A DNA stretch of 64,000 bases, from NCBI GenBank assembly GCA_030803735.1, contig JAURUC010000001.1, positions 3,303,501 through 3,367,500 on the forward strand. Reading direction: 5' to 3'. Every line of letters starts with the position of its first letter. The first letter of the stretch is position 1. The position numbers and the translations under genes were made by a program. Below are positions 24,908 through 33,644 of this stretch, one piece after another. The notes under the pieces were generated by a model, which saw nothing but the letters and a program-made list of their open reading frames with translations, made no database searches and was not told the origin of the DNA. Source of the DNA: Actinopolyspora lacussalsi. Lineage in GTDB: Bacteria; Actinomycetota; Actinomycetes; Mycobacteriales; Pseudonocardiaceae.

Positions 24908-25715
24908 CGCTTCGCCCTCCCAATCACTCTCGAAGCGAGCCGGGATACTGCCGGTCTCTCGGCGTACGACCGAGATCCCGACGTGGTGTACCCGAGCGTC
25001 GGCACCACGAATCCCCGACGGCGGTTCGTGGCACGCGGCCGACCCGAGGGCCGCCCGCGCCGATAAAACACAGGGGTGAACGGTCCTCGCAGGCGAAGCC
25101 GAGCAATCTCACCTCTTCAGGTGAGGTGCGTGCCGACTTCACCCGACCGCAACCCATCAGCATTCCAGAGAAACAAAGCGGAAACGGGCGACAATTCCGA
25201 ACCGTGGCAAAGGCCACGCACGGCTTGCGAGCTTGCTCACAGGGTCACCCCGTAACTCCACGGCACGGGCGCCCCCGCCGTGGAGTGACGCAGGATACGT
25301 AACGGGTAACCGCCCGGATGCCGGGACACTCCCGGTGCTGATCAGTACCGGGGTTCCTGCCAGGTGAGGTTGGTCGGACGTTGGCCGGTAGTGAGGAACT
25401 CGCGGTCACTCCTTGTCGCAACAGTGATCACTTACTGTGCGAAAAGGATGGCGTTCACCTCCGACAAATTCTTCGACAACCTTCGGTCCGCCCTACGCCC
25501 ACGACAACGGAGAAGGAGTCCCGAGCTCGCGATCAACCGGCATCGCGGCCAGGGGCTCGACTGGCGTCACGGCGCATCCGCGACGACCCAATCGCCAGGG
25601 ATCTCGTGCCTCGCTCGTACCGACGCGCGTCAACACCCGTCCCCGGCAGGGCTCGGGACGGGCACGCGGACCTCTTCCGGCGCGGTGACGGCACGCCGAC
25701 ACGTCAACTGCGGCG
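24908..25715. other. Long intergenic region with several hairpins
   Basis: About 800 bases without a supportable gene between two minus-strand genes. It has a clear hairpin CTCACCT-cttc-AGGTGAG (25108-25125), a 10-bp stem ACTCCACGGC (25255-25264) with 25277-25286, and smaller ones near 25320-25360 (CCGGGA/TCCCGG and CCGGT/ACCGG). They would lie in the 5' region of the low-complexity protein gene or the 3' region of the acyl-CoA dehydrogenase gene. I could not match them to a known riboswitch. Confidence 0.5.
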
Positions 25716-26924
25716 TCAGGGAATGTGCCGCCCCGAGACCGCCCTGGCCACCACCAGCTGCTGGATCTGCTCGGTGCCCTCGAAGATGTCGTAGATCTTG
25801 GCGTCGCGGTGCATCCGTTCCACCGGGTATTCGCGGGTGTAGCCGCTGCCACCGAGGATCTGGATGGCCCGCTCGGTGGCCCAGGTCGCGACCCGACCGG
25901 CCTTGAGCTTGGACATCGATCCCTCACCGGCGGTGAAGGGGATCTCGTTGCGGCCCATCCAGGCGGCACGCCAGACCAGCATGCGGGCCGCGTCGATCTC
26001 GGTACGCATGTCGGCGAGGGTGAACGCGATCCCCTGGTTGTCGATGATCGGGCGCCCGAATGTCTCCCGCTGGGTCGCGTACTCCAGGGCGTGCTCGTAG
26101 GCGGCCCGGGCGATGCCGATGGCCTGGGATCCGACGGTGGGGCGCGAGAGCTCGAAGGTGCGCATCGCCTGCGAGCTGGACTTGCCGCCCTCCCTGGCCC
26201 GCGCCAGCCGCTCGTCGAGCTTCTCCTTGCCACCCAGCAGGCAGCGGCCCGGCACCCGCACGTCGTCCAGGAACACGTCGGCGGTGTGCGAGGCGCGCAG
26301 CCCGTGCTTGCGGATCTTGCTCGGCGCGGACAGCCCGGGCGTACCGGGCGGGACCACGAAGGCCGCCTGACCGCGCGGCCCGAGCTCGGGGTCCACCACG
26401 GCCTGCACCACGTGCACGTTGGCGATCCCGCCGTTGGTCGCCCACGCCTTCTGCCCGTTGAGCACCCACTCGTCGGTGGCCTCGTCGTAGACGGCGCGGG
26501 TGCGCATCGCGGCGACGTCCGAACCCGCCTCGGGTTCGGAGGAGCAGAACGCGGCCACCTGGGGCTCGTCCACATCGCCGTAGCACTGCGGGACCCACTC
26601 GGCGAGCTGGTCCGGCGTGCCGGCGGAGAAGATTCCCGCCACCGCGAGCGTCGTACCGAAGATCGCCATCCCGATGCCGCCGTCGCCCCAGAACAGTTCC
26701 TCGTTGGCTATCGGCAGCGAGAGGCCGGTTTCGTCCGCCCAGAACGTCGCCAGCGTCTCGAAGCCGTAGAGGCCGACCTTGGCGGCCTCGGAGATGATCG
26801 GCCAGGGAGTTTCCTCCCGCTCGTCCCACTCCGCCGCGGCGGGGCGGATCTCCTTCTGGGCGAAGCCGTGTAACCAGTCGCGCAGTTCCTGGTGCTCTTC
26901 GGTGAGTTCCAGCGAGAAGCTCAT
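25716..26924 (-). CDS. Acyl-CoA dehydrogenase
   Basis: A 402-residue FAD flavoenzyme that introduces the alpha-beta double bond into acyl-CoA thioesters. The N-terminal helical domain, the FAD-binding segment AAFCSSEPEAGSD with LNGQKAWATNGG, and the C-terminal helical domain with the QILGGSGYTREYPVERM motif are all present. The catalytic base is the Glu in YDIFEGTEQ (near 382-385). GAGG precedes the ATG. Downstream of an SCP2 protein and near a divergent TetR regulator, it probably belongs to a lipid or acyl-CoA degradation unit. Confidence 0.95.
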   Translation of the reverse strand: MSFSLELTEEHQELRDWLHGFAQKEIRPAAAEWDEREETPWPIISEAAKVGLYGFETLATFWADETGLSLPIANEELFWGDGGIGMAIFGTTLAVAGIFSAGTPDQLAEWVPQCYGDVDEPQVAAFCSSEPEAGSDVAAMRTRAVYDEATDEWVLNGQKAWATNGGIANVHVVQAVVDPELGPRGQAAFVVPPGTPGLSAPSKIRKHGLRASHTADVFLDDVRVPGRCLLGGKEKLDERLARAREGGKSSSQAMRTFELSRPTVGSQAIGIARAAYEHALEYATQRETFGRPIIDNQGIAFTLADMRTEIDAARMLVWRAAWMGRNEIPFTAGEGSMSKLKAGRVATWATERAIQILGGSGYTREYPVERMHRDAKIYDIFEGTEQIQQLVVARAVSGRHIP

Positions 26925-27115
26925 GAGTTTTCCTCGGATGTCGTTGCTGGTGGTTCGTGGACGAGTCGGAAGGTGGACCCGGTTCCGACACGGCGGAGCC
27001 CGGGTTTCCTCCGGTGGACGCGTGTGGCGGCGGGACGGCCACGAGCGGATCTTCGGGACGTTCGGGGCGCCGGAAATGTCGGGGCCGCCGAGGGGGTCGG
27101 GCTCGGACTCGCCCG

Positions 27116-27706
27116 TCAGGCCTTCGGGATCTGGAAGAGCTTGGTCAGACCGGCGGCGAAGCCGACGTCACCGGCCACCTTGAGCTTGCCCGTCATGAAC
27201 AGCATGGGCGCCGAGGCGTTGCTCGAGGCGAGCTTGAGCAGCTCCACCGGACCGAGCATCACGGTGGCCCTGGGCTCGTGCTCCGGGGTTTTGCTCACGG
27301 TGCAGGTACCGCCGGACAGCACGCACTCGTAGCGCAGCACTCCGGTCTCGTCGGCATCCGAATCGGGCGAGCCCTGCGAGGTGGAACCGTCGAGGTTGAT
27401 GCGCCAACGCACCACGGCCTCGGTGCTCTTGGCCTTGTCGGAGCGGTAGTGCTCGCCCATGCGGCGGAACAGTTCGTCGAGGATCCGCTCGGCCAGCTCC
27501 GGGCGGTCCATGACGTCCCGCAGCTGTTCGTCGGAGGCGCGGGAGATCAGCCGCGCGAACTGCTGCGGCTCCAGCGAGCTGAGATCGACTTCGGTGTCGG
27601 CCGCGGCCAGCTCGGAGGCGGCCGCCAGCAGGCTGACGAACTCCTCCCTGCTGACCTGCTTCGGATCGGTGGCCGCCAGCGCGGCGATGGGGTCGGATTC
27701 CGACAT
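27116..27706 (-). CDS. SCP2 sterol-binding domain protein
   Basis: A 196-residue protein. Residues about 1-75 are helical and acidic; residues about 95-196 match the SCP2 lipid-carrier fold, including the WRINLDGS strand and the typical LKLASSNASAPMLFMTGKLKVAGD ending (in two parts) with a hydrophobic tunnel helix. Such proteins bind acyl-CoA or sterols. The ATG with GGAGGG just before is chosen over one four codons upstream. It shares a promoter region with the divergent TetR gene, whose operators lie directly before it. Confidence 0.88.
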   Translation of the reverse strand: MSESDPIAALAATDPKQVSREEFVSLLAAASELAAADTEVDLSSLEPQQFARLISRASDEQLRDVMDRPELAERILDELFRRMGEHYRSDKAKSTEAVVRWRINLDGSTSQGSPDSDADETGVLRYECVLSGGTCTVSKTPEHEPRATVMLGPVELLKLASSNASAPMLFMTGKLKVAGDVGFAAGLTKLFQIPKA

Positions 27707-27722
27707 GTTGCCCTCCATTACC

Positions 27723-27750
27723 TACTCACGAGTAAGACTACTCCCGGGTA
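27723..27750. promoter_or_regulatory. Two palindromic TetR operator sites
   Basis: TACTCACGAGTA (27723-27734) and TACTCCCGGGTA (27739-27750) share the form TACTCNNGRGTA, 16 bases apart. They occupy the promoter between the SCP2 gene and the divergent TetR gene, so autoregulation and co-regulation are expected. Binding itself is inferred. Confidence 0.7.
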
Positions 27751-27792
27751 GATAGAACGGCAATACAACCCCCTGATCGATACTGTTCTACC

Positions 27793-28476
27793 GTGCCAAG
27801 AGTGCAGGACGCGAGACACGACCGGACGGACCAGTCCGGCACCCCCGCAAAGCCCCGTTCCAGACGCCTGCCCCGGCAGGTGCGCGAGCGCCAGATCCTC
27901 GACGCCGCCGTGACGGTATTCGCCAAGTACGGCTACCACGAGGCGGCGATGGACGAGATCTCCGACGTGGCCGGGATCTCGAAACCCATGATCTACGCCT
28001 ACCTGGGTGCCAAGGACGAACTCTTCGTGGCCTGCATCAGGCGGGAGGCGAACCGACTGATCGAATCGATCAGTCAGGCGGTGGACGCGGATCTGAAACC
28101 GGACGAACAGCTCTGGCGCGGATTGCACGCGTTCTTCGAGTACGTCAACGAGAACCGCGCCAGCTGGACCGTCCTGCACCGTCAGGCGAGTGTGCAGGGG
28201 CAGCCCTTCACCTCCGAGCTCTCCGAATGGCGCGACCGCGCGCTGAACCTGGTGGCGGAGCTGCTGGCCCGCGCGGGAGGCAGCAGCGAACAACCGGTGC
28301 AACTCGAACAGATGCAGCCGTTCGCCGCCGCCCTGGTGGGAGCGGGTGAATCGATGCTCGACTGGTGGATAGACCACCCGGAGTACACCGCCGACGCGCT
28401 CTCGATGCGCCTGATGAACCTGGTGTGGATGGGTTTCGGCGACATGGTCCAGGGACGCCGCTGGAAACCCTCCTGA
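27793..28476 (+). CDS. TetR/AcrR family regulator
   Basis: A 227-residue repressor. The HTH lies at about 33-78 (ILDAAVTVFAKYGYHEAAMDEISDVAGISK plus the recognition helix MIYAYLGAKDELF, cited in parts); a basic tail precedes it. The C-terminal ligand domain (about 85-220) contains WW and hydrophobic helices consistent with an acyl-CoA or lipid ligand. The GTG start has no ribosome site and may be leaderless. It faces the SCP2/acyl-CoA dehydrogenase genes across two TACTC operators, so it likely represses them. Confidence 0.92.
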   Translation: MPRVQDARHDRTDQSGTPAKPRSRRLPRQVRERQILDAAVTVFAKYGYHEAAMDEISDVAGISKPMIYAYLGAKDELFVACIRREANRLIESISQAVDADLKPDEQLWRGLHAFFEYVNENRASWTVLHRQASVQGQPFTSELSEWRDRALNLVAELLARAGGSSEQPVQLEQMQPFAAALVGAGESMLDWWIDHPEYTADALSMRLMNLVWMGFGDMVQGRRWKPS

Positions 28477-28570
28477 CAGCGTCGCGGACGCGCGGCGCAC
28501 CGACACAGCAGGCACGCGACGACTCGAGCATCGCGAGATCGACAACCGACACGAACCCACGGAGGCAATC

Positions 28571-29206
28571 TTGCGCTTGACCCACTACGGGCACGCCTGC
28601 GTCCTCGTCGAGACCTCGGCGGCGAGGCTGCTGATCGACCCGGGCACGTTCTCCCACGACTTCGAGGCGCTGCGTGACCTGGACGCGGTGCTGCTCACCC
28701 ACCAGCATCCCGACCACCTGGACCTGGAACGGCTGCCGGACGTGCTGCGCAACAACCCGAACGCGCGGCTGGTGGCCGACACCGAGTCCGCGGCCAAGCT
28801 CTCCGAGAAGGGAATCGAGGCCGAGACGGCCCACCCCGATGACGCGTTCGAGCTCGCCGGGGTGGCGATCAACGTCGTCGGCGGCCAGCACGCGGTGATC
28901 CACCCGGACATCCCGCGCATCGCCAACATCGGCTACCTGGTGGAGCACGGCGCCTTCTACCACCCCGGCGACTCCTTCCACGTCCCGGCGCAGCACGTCG
29001 ACGTGCTCGGACTGCCCACCGGCGCGCCCTGGCTGAAGCTCTCGGAGGCGGTGGACTTCCTCCGAGCGATGAACCCCCGCGTGGCGGTGCCGATCCACGA
29101 GGCGGTGCTGTCCATGCCGCAGATGCACTACGGCATGTTCGAACGGCTCGGGCCGGAGGGAACCACCGTGACGGTGCTCAACCGGGGTGAACCGACCGGC
29201 GTTTGA
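28571..29206 (+). CDS. MBL-fold metal-dependent hydrolase
   Basis: A 211-residue metallo-beta-lactamase fold protein of the UlaG-like/YtkL type. The metal motif THQHPDH is at 43-49, HYGHACV opens the fold, and later ligands lie in GGQHAVI and YHPGDSFH. It starts at TTG, six bases after GGAGG. It may form an operon with the TetR gene (95-base gap). Substrate unknown. Confidence 0.9.
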   Translation: MRLTHYGHACVLVETSAARLLIDPGTFSHDFEALRDLDAVLLTHQHPDHLDLERLPDVLRNNPNARLVADTESAAKLSEKGIEAETAHPDDAFELAGVAINVVGGQHAVIHPDIPRIANIGYLVEHGAFYHPGDSFHVPAQHVDVLGLPTGAPWLKLSEAVDFLRAMNPRVAVPIHEAVLSMPQMHYGMFERLGPEGTTVTVLNRGEPTGV

Positions 29207-29231
29207 ACGCACCGCACCCCGGTCCCGCTGA

Positions 29232-29975
29232 TCAACTGGTCAGCGGGTCCGGGTTCGGAGTGCCGCGCCCGGTCGGGGCCGAATGCGGCGGTGCGGGCGG
29301 CGGTGCGACCAACTCGGGGTAGGTCGCCGGAACGGCGCCGTGCAGCAGCGCCAGGTCGATGGCGTCGTGAACCGCCGCGCGACGGGTGGGATGCCCCAGG
29401 TCCTCGGCGGAGATCGCGAGCCTGGCCAGTCCCGGCCAGTCCCGGACCTCCCGTTCGGTCGTCGAACGCAACCCCCTGCAGCGAGCCGACTCGCTACGGA
29501 AGCCCGCCAGGGTCCTTACCCTGCTGCGGCGTACCCGCCCGGTGCGCAGGTCCCGCAGCACCTCCGGCTCGACGCACGCACCGAAGCCCGCCGCACGCAG
29601 CGCCGCCAGGGTGCCCGTCGATGCCCGGCCACCCAGCGGGGCGAACGTCTCGGAGCCGAGCCCGGCCGCGTCGAGAACCGCGTTCACCGCGGTCAGCCGC
29701 AGCCCGGCCTCGTGTCGGGGGCGACGACGGTCGTCGTGGAGTCCGCGAATCCGGTTCGAACGGGGTGGTTCGAGACCGTGCAGCACCAGGGCGTCGCCCG
29801 ATGCGACGCGCTCCCGCAACCAGTCGGTCGCGGCCGAGTCGGTCAGCAGCGAGGCGGGGACCAACACCGACAACCCGACACGCAGCCGGTCCAGCCGCGC
29901 GGCGAAGCGGGCACAGCGTGCGAGATCCGGCTCGCCGCCGATGCCGTACAACGAGACCACGAGTCGCGCACTCAC
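29232..29975 (-). CDS. DUF2334/polysaccharide deacetylase-like protein
   Basis: A 247-residue protein resembling DUF2334 members of the NodB-like deacetylase superfamily: VSLYGIGGEPDLARC at the N terminus, then LVLHGLEPP with the central His, FAPLGGRASTGTLAALRAAGF, and ISAEDLGHPTRRAAVHDAI, which gives a further His. The usual metal-binding Asp-Asp pair is not obvious, so activity is uncertain. GTG start. It is convergent with the MBL gene and lies beside the TnpB element. Confidence 0.72.
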   Translation of the reverse strand: MSARLVVSLYGIGGEPDLARCARFAARLDRLRVGLSVLVPASLLTDSAATDWLRERVASGDALVLHGLEPPRSNRIRGLHDDRRRPRHEAGLRLTAVNAVLDAAGLGSETFAPLGGRASTGTLAALRAAGFGACVEPEVLRDLRTGRVRRSRVRTLAGFRSESARCRGLRSTTEREVRDWPGLARLAISAEDLGHPTRRAAVHDAIDLALLHGAVPATYPELVAPPPAPPHSAPTGRGTPNPDPLTS

Positions 29976-30189
29976 GGTGCTTCATGGCGCCAGACCGGGC
30001 TGTCGTACCGGTGACCGGCGGATGAAGCCGACATGACCTCCCGGAAAAACCCGCCCAGCGGGATTCACCAGGCTCCGATCGCTGGAAGTTTCGGTCTTCA
30101 GGGCGGAGAGGAAAGCGATCCCGAGTGCTGTTGGGTGACCACGCACCCACATGCTTACTCATGATCGCTAGTTGTGTAAAATGATCGGT

Positions 30190-31344
30190 ATGCGGACGGC
30201 GTATAAGTGCCGGGCCTACCCGGACTCGGACCAGGCGGCCCAGTTGGGTCGCACGTTCGGGTGCGTACGCCTCGTGTGGAACAAGACCCTCGCCCAGCGG
30301 CACCGCGCCTACCACGCGCACGGCACGAAAACGTCCTACACCGAGACCGACGCCGCCCTGTCGCGGTGGAAGAAGACTGAGGACCTGGGGTTCCTGTCCG
30401 AGGTCTCCAGCGTGCCGCTGCAACAGACCCTGCGGCATCAGCACACCGCATTCGCGAACTTCTTCGCCGGACGCGCCAAGTACCCGAGGTTCAAAAACCG
30501 CAACGGCAAACAGTCGGCGCACTACACCCGCTCCGCGTTCAAACTCCGCGACGGGCACCTGACGCTGGCCAAGCAGTCGGCGCCGCTGAACTTCGTGTGG
30601 TCCTGGGATGACGACACCCTCGCGAACCTCAACCCGACGATGGTGGTGGTCTCTCGCGAGCAGGACGGGCGCTGGTACGTGACGTTCGCCGTCGACACCG
30701 ACGACCCCGAATCCGCCGCGCCCACGGGCGAGGCCCTCGGCATCGACCTCGGCGTGAAGGACTTCGCGACGCTGTCCACTGGCGAGACCATCGCCAACCC
30801 CAAGCATCTGGACCGCAAGGAACGCACCCTCGCCCGCTACCAACGACAGATGGCCCGCAAGCAGCGTGGCTCGAACAACCGACGCAAAGCCAAACGCAAG
30901 GTCGCCCGCGCGCACCGCAAGATCCGCCACGCCCGCGCCGACTTCCTGCACCGCACCACCACGAACCTCGTGCGACGTGCCGATGTCATCGCGATCGAAG
31001 ACCTCACCGTGTCCGGCATGACCAGCAGCGCGAAGGGCACCACCGACAAGCCCGGCCGCAACGTCAAAGCCAAGGCCGGGCTCAACCGGGCCGTCATGGA
31101 CGCCGCGCTGGGCGAGTTCCGGCGCCAGCTGGAATACAAGACCACCCGCGCGGGCAAGACCCTGGCCGTCGTGGACCGGTGGTACCCGTCGTCGAAGACG
31201 TGCTCCGCGTGCGGACACCTGCTGCCGAGCTTGACACTCTCCACGCGGGCATGGACGTGCCCCGACTGCGGCACCCGGCACGACCGGGACCACAACGCCG
31301 CGAAGAACATCCTTGCCGCTGGTCGAGCGGTAGCCGGGCCATAG
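30190..31344 (+). CDS. tnpB: TnpB RNA-guided nuclease
   Basis: A 384-residue TnpB, full length. The RuvC-like catalytic triad is intact: Asp186 in GIDLGVKD, Glu270 in IAIEDL, Asp367 in HDRDHN. The zinc finger has CSAC (338-341) and CPDC (357-360). TnpB proteins are RNA-guided DNA nucleases that use a guide transcribed from the element's right end and help it persist; they are ancestors of Cas12. The ATG giving MRTAYKCRAYP is chosen because this is how the family begins. No TnpA is present, so movement would need one in trans. Confidence 0.95.
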   Translation: MRTAYKCRAYPDSDQAAQLGRTFGCVRLVWNKTLAQRHRAYHAHGTKTSYTETDAALSRWKKTEDLGFLSEVSSVPLQQTLRHQHTAFANFFAGRAKYPRFKNRNGKQSAHYTRSAFKLRDGHLTLAKQSAPLNFVWSWDDDTLANLNPTMVVVSREQDGRWYVTFAVDTDDPESAAPTGEALGIDLGVKDFATLSTGETIANPKHLDRKERTLARYQRQMARKQRGSNNRRKAKRKVARAHRKIRHARADFLHRTTTNLVRRADVIAIEDLTVSGMTSSAKGTTDKPGRNVKAKAGLNRAVMDAALGEFRRQLEYKTTRAGKTLAVVDRWYPSSKTCSACGHLLPSLTLSTRAWTCPDCGTRHDRDHNAAKNILAAGRAVAGP

Positions 31345-31474
31345 TCCGGCGAAGCCTGTGGAGCCGGTGTGAGTCCGCAAGGGTCTCCTCCCTTCGGCAG
31401 TCGGCTGTGAAGCAGGAACTACCGGGCGCGAGCCCGATGGGAATCCCCGCCCTTCAAGGCGGGGAGGAAGTCAA
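31345..31474 (+). ncRNA. Putative omega RNA (reRNA) scaffold and right end
   Basis: The 130 bases after tnpB contain several short stems (for example GTCCGC-aaggg and TCGGC/GCCGA-type pairs) and finish with the element's end hairpin at 31445-31464. In characterised TnpB elements the guide scaffold overlaps the gene's 3' end and this right end, and the guide is the flanking DNA, here starting near 31475. Boundaries are inferred. Confidence 0.55.
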
Positions 31475-31550
31475 CGAGTCAACACACCCGGACGGTGTCC
31501 GGTGCTGTCGCTGCCGTTCGGAGCGGTCCGGCCGCACCGGCGCGGCGTCG

Positions 31551-31771
31551 ATTTCTCGCGAAATCGCCGCGCCGCTTCGACGCGGTGCCGAACCCCCACC
31601 ATCCTCGCAGCCAGAGCTCCGACCACCCTCGCAGGCCGCACTCCGACCACCCTCGCGATCGGCACCGCCGCGGGTTCTCCCGTGCGGCTCTCACGAGGAA
31701 GGCCCGACGTTGTGTGGTAACTACCCGATGTCGGGCCTCCCGGAGCGAGAGCCGTGCGCGAGGTTCCGCCA
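31551..31771 (+). repeat. Compound intergenic hairpin element, copy B
   Basis: The most complete copy. Palindrome ATTTCTCGCGAAAT (31551-31564), 29-base spacer, three 24-bp-period repeats (about 31593, CTCCGACCACCCTCGC at 31617 and 31641), hairpin I, then hairpin II: outer CGGCTCTCAC (31685-31694) with GCGAGAGCCG (31745-31754, one A-C mismatch), inner GGCCCGAC (31701-31708) with GTCGGGCC (31730-31737), tip GTGG/CTAC. Ends 34 bases before the purC stop. Confidence 0.88.
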
Positions 31772-31805
31772 ACCGCACCGCCACGCAGCCCGAGCTGCCG
31801 GGACC

Positions 31806-32690
31806 TTACGAAGGCCAGTTGGTGAGATCACGTCCGGTGATCCGCTCGTACGCCTCAACGTAGCGCGCCCTGGTCGCCACGACCACCTCGTCGGGCAGCG
31901 GGGGCGGCGGCACGTCGGAGGCGCGGTCCCAACCGGATTCCGGCGAGGTCAGCCAGTCCCGCACGTACTGCTTGTCGAAGGAGGGCTGTGACCTGCCGGG
32001 CGCGTACTCGTCGGCGGGCCAGTACCGCGAGGAGTCCGGGGTCAGCACCTCGTCGCCGAGCACCAGCGTGCCGTCGGCGGCGAGGCCGAACTCGAACTTG
32101 GTGTCGGCCAGGATCACCCCGCGCGTCCGTGCGTGCTCGGCCGCGCGCTCGTAGATCCGCAGCGTGGTGTCCCGCAGCTGCTCGGCACGCTCGCGGCCGA
32201 CCTTGTCCACCACCGCGTCCAGGCTCACGTTCTCGTCGTGCTCGCCCAGCTCCGCCTTGGTGGCCGGTGTGAAGATCGGTTCCGGCAGTCGCGAGGACTC
32301 GGTGAGGCCGTCGGGCAGCGGCACCCCGCAGACGCTGCCGGTCTCGCGGTACTCGACGAGTCCGGAACCGCTCAGGTAGCCGCGCGCGACGCACTCGACG
32401 GGCAGCATCTCCAGCTTGCGCACCAGCAGCGCCCTGCCGCGCACCTCGTCCGGGATGCGCGGGTCGTCGGCGGCGACGAGGTGGGAGTCGATCAGATCGC
32501 CGAGCAGTTCGAACCAGAACACGCTCATGGCGGTCAGTACCCGACCCTTGTCCGGGATCGGCGTCTCCAACACGTGATCGTAGGCGGAAACACGGTCGGA
32601 GGCGACCATCAGCAGATGCTCGTCGTCGACCTCGTAGAGCTCACGGACCTTGCCCGCTGCCACCGGACGGTATTCGGAAAGCGCGACCAC
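31806..32690 (-). CDS. purC: SAICAR synthase
   Basis: A 294-residue phosphoribosylaminoimidazole-succinocarboxamide synthase, ATP-dependent ligase of the eighth step of IMP synthesis (CAIR + Asp). Family motifs: [27 protein letters not shown], the phosphoribosyl-binding [13 protein letters not shown], and ADTKFEFG with [13 protein letters not shown]. The GTG giving [14 protein letters not shown] is chosen as it matches the family N terminus; the ribosome site is weak and an upstream start is possible. It is divergent from tenA and its 3' region holds hairpin element B. Confidence 0.95.
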   Translation of the reverse strand: MVALSEYRPVAAGKVRELYEVDDEHLLMVASDRVSAYDHVLETPIPDKGRVLTAMSVFWFELLGDLIDSHLVAADDPRIPDEVRGRALLVRKLEMLPVECVARGYLSGSGLVEYRETGSVCGVPLPDGLTESSRLPEPIFTPATKAELGEHDENVSLDAVVDKVGRERAEQLRDTTLRIYERAAEHARTRGVILADTKFEFGLAADGTLVLGDEVLTPDSSRYWPADEYAPGRSQPSFDKQYVRDWLTSPESGWDRASDVPPPPLPDEVVVATRARYVEAYERITGRDLTNWPS

Positions 32691-32832
32691 GGTTCGGAAT
32701 TCTGCCTCACCCGAACGATCGGTGGGCCGACGGGCCACGGTTGCGGCAGAGTACGGGTGGGACCGAGTCACCGCGTTCCCCGCGACGACCGCATGCCGGT
32801 GTCACGGGGGAGAGCCGACCAGGAGGCCGAGC

Positions 32833-33516
32833 TTGGAATCGACGGCACCCGGAAACGGCGGGGAGTTCCCCGGGGGATTCACCGAGTGGATGCGCGAGCG
32901 CAGCGAGCCGGACTTCGGCGCGGTGGTCGCCCATCCCTTCACCGAGGCCCTGTTCGAGGGGAAGGTCCCCCGGGATCGGATGCGCGGCTACCTGGTGCAG
33001 GACTACCAGTTCGTCGACCTGCTCCTCGCGCTGCTGGGAGCCGGACTCGCCAGGGCTGACCGCCACACCTCGCGACTGCGCATCGCGGGCAGCGTGGCCG
33101 TGGTCACCGGCATCGAGAACGACTACTTCCGGCGCTCGTTCGACGAGCTGGAGGTCCCCCGGCACGAGCGCGAGGCGCCCGAGCTGGACGAGACCACGGT
33201 GGCGTTCCGGGACCTGCTGGGGGACACGACGGAGCGAGGCGGCTACGCCGACGTCCTGACGGTGCTGACCGTCGCCGAGTGGTCCTACTTGGAGTGGGCC
33301 TCGCCAGGGCCGGAGCGGCTGCCGGAGGACTTCGTGCAGGCCGAGTGGATCACACTGCACAACGGCGCCGAGTTCGCCGACTGGGTGAGCTGGCTGCGCT
33401 CCGAACTGGACCGGGTGGCCGAAGAGCTGGACGAGCGCGAGCGGGCGCGCTGCCTGCGGCTGTTCCAGCTCGCCACCCGGTACGAACGGGACTTCTTCGA
33501 CGCGCACTGGCGGTAG
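32833..33516 (+). CDS. tenA: TenA family protein (thiaminase II-like)
   Basis: A 227-residue all-helical TenA/THI-4 protein, involved in salvage of thiamin breakdown products (aminopyrimidine hydrolysis). YLVQDYQFVDLL and WITLHNGAEFADWV mark the fold. The position that is a catalytic Cys in TenA_C enzymes reads AEWSYLEWA here, so this looks like the Cys-less TenA_E type with Glu; that is inference. The TTG start lies six bases after AGGAGG; longer upstream frames are rejected. No thiamin riboswitch precedes it. Confidence 0.88.
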   Translation: MESTAPGNGGEFPGGFTEWMRERSEPDFGAVVAHPFTEALFEGKVPRDRMRGYLVQDYQFVDLLLALLGAGLARADRHTSRLRIAGSVAVVTGIENDYFRRSFDELEVPRHEREAPELDETTVAFRDLLGDTTERGGYADVLTVLTVAEWSYLEWASPGPERLPEDFVQAEWITLHNGAEFADWVSWLRSELDRVAEELDERERARCLRLFQLATRYERDFFDAHWR

Positions 33517-33553
33517 GCACCGCCGAGCGCTGCCTCAGCAGTGGTGCGCGGCG

Positions 33554-33567
33554 ATTTCGCGAGAAAT
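33554..33567. repeat. Solo dispersed palindrome near purB
   Basis: ATTTCGCGAGAAAT, inverted relative to copies B and D, in the tenA-purB convergent gap. A half site (CGATTTCGTGGG) follows at about 33598. The 3' end of purB thus has the palindrome but no long hairpin, unlike purC, purD and purA. Confidence 0.75.
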
Positions 33568-33644
33568 CGACGTACCCGAGCCACACCACCGGCGTGTCGA
33601 TTTCGTGGGTGGGGTCAGGTGGTCCTCGCGAGGACGGACAGCTC

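Larger units (their letters stand above)
30150..31474 (+). mobile_element. IS200/IS605-type element with TnpB only
   Basis: A solitary tnpB unit of the IS1341 sort. There is no TnpA (Y1) transposase. The right end carries a typical hairpin CCCCGCC-cttcaa-GGCGGGG (31445-31464) followed by GAGGAAGTCAA. The left boundary is not resolved. At about 30093-30110 there is a second right-end-like string (CTTCAGGGCGGAGAGGAA), perhaps the remnant of an earlier copy. Confidence 0.82.

Noticed and set aside
25441..25740. Possible plus-strand gene starting MAFTSDKFFDNL
   Set aside because: Only the first dozen residues look protein-like; the rest is Arg/Pro-rich noise without a ribosome site.
31545..31566. 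Recurring peptide RRFREKST in many frames
   Set aside because: Translation of the dispersed palindrome, not a conserved coding motif.
32691..32832. Possible thiamin riboswitch before tenA
   Set aside because: No CTGAGA or ACCTGATC-type THI-box sequence is present on either strand.
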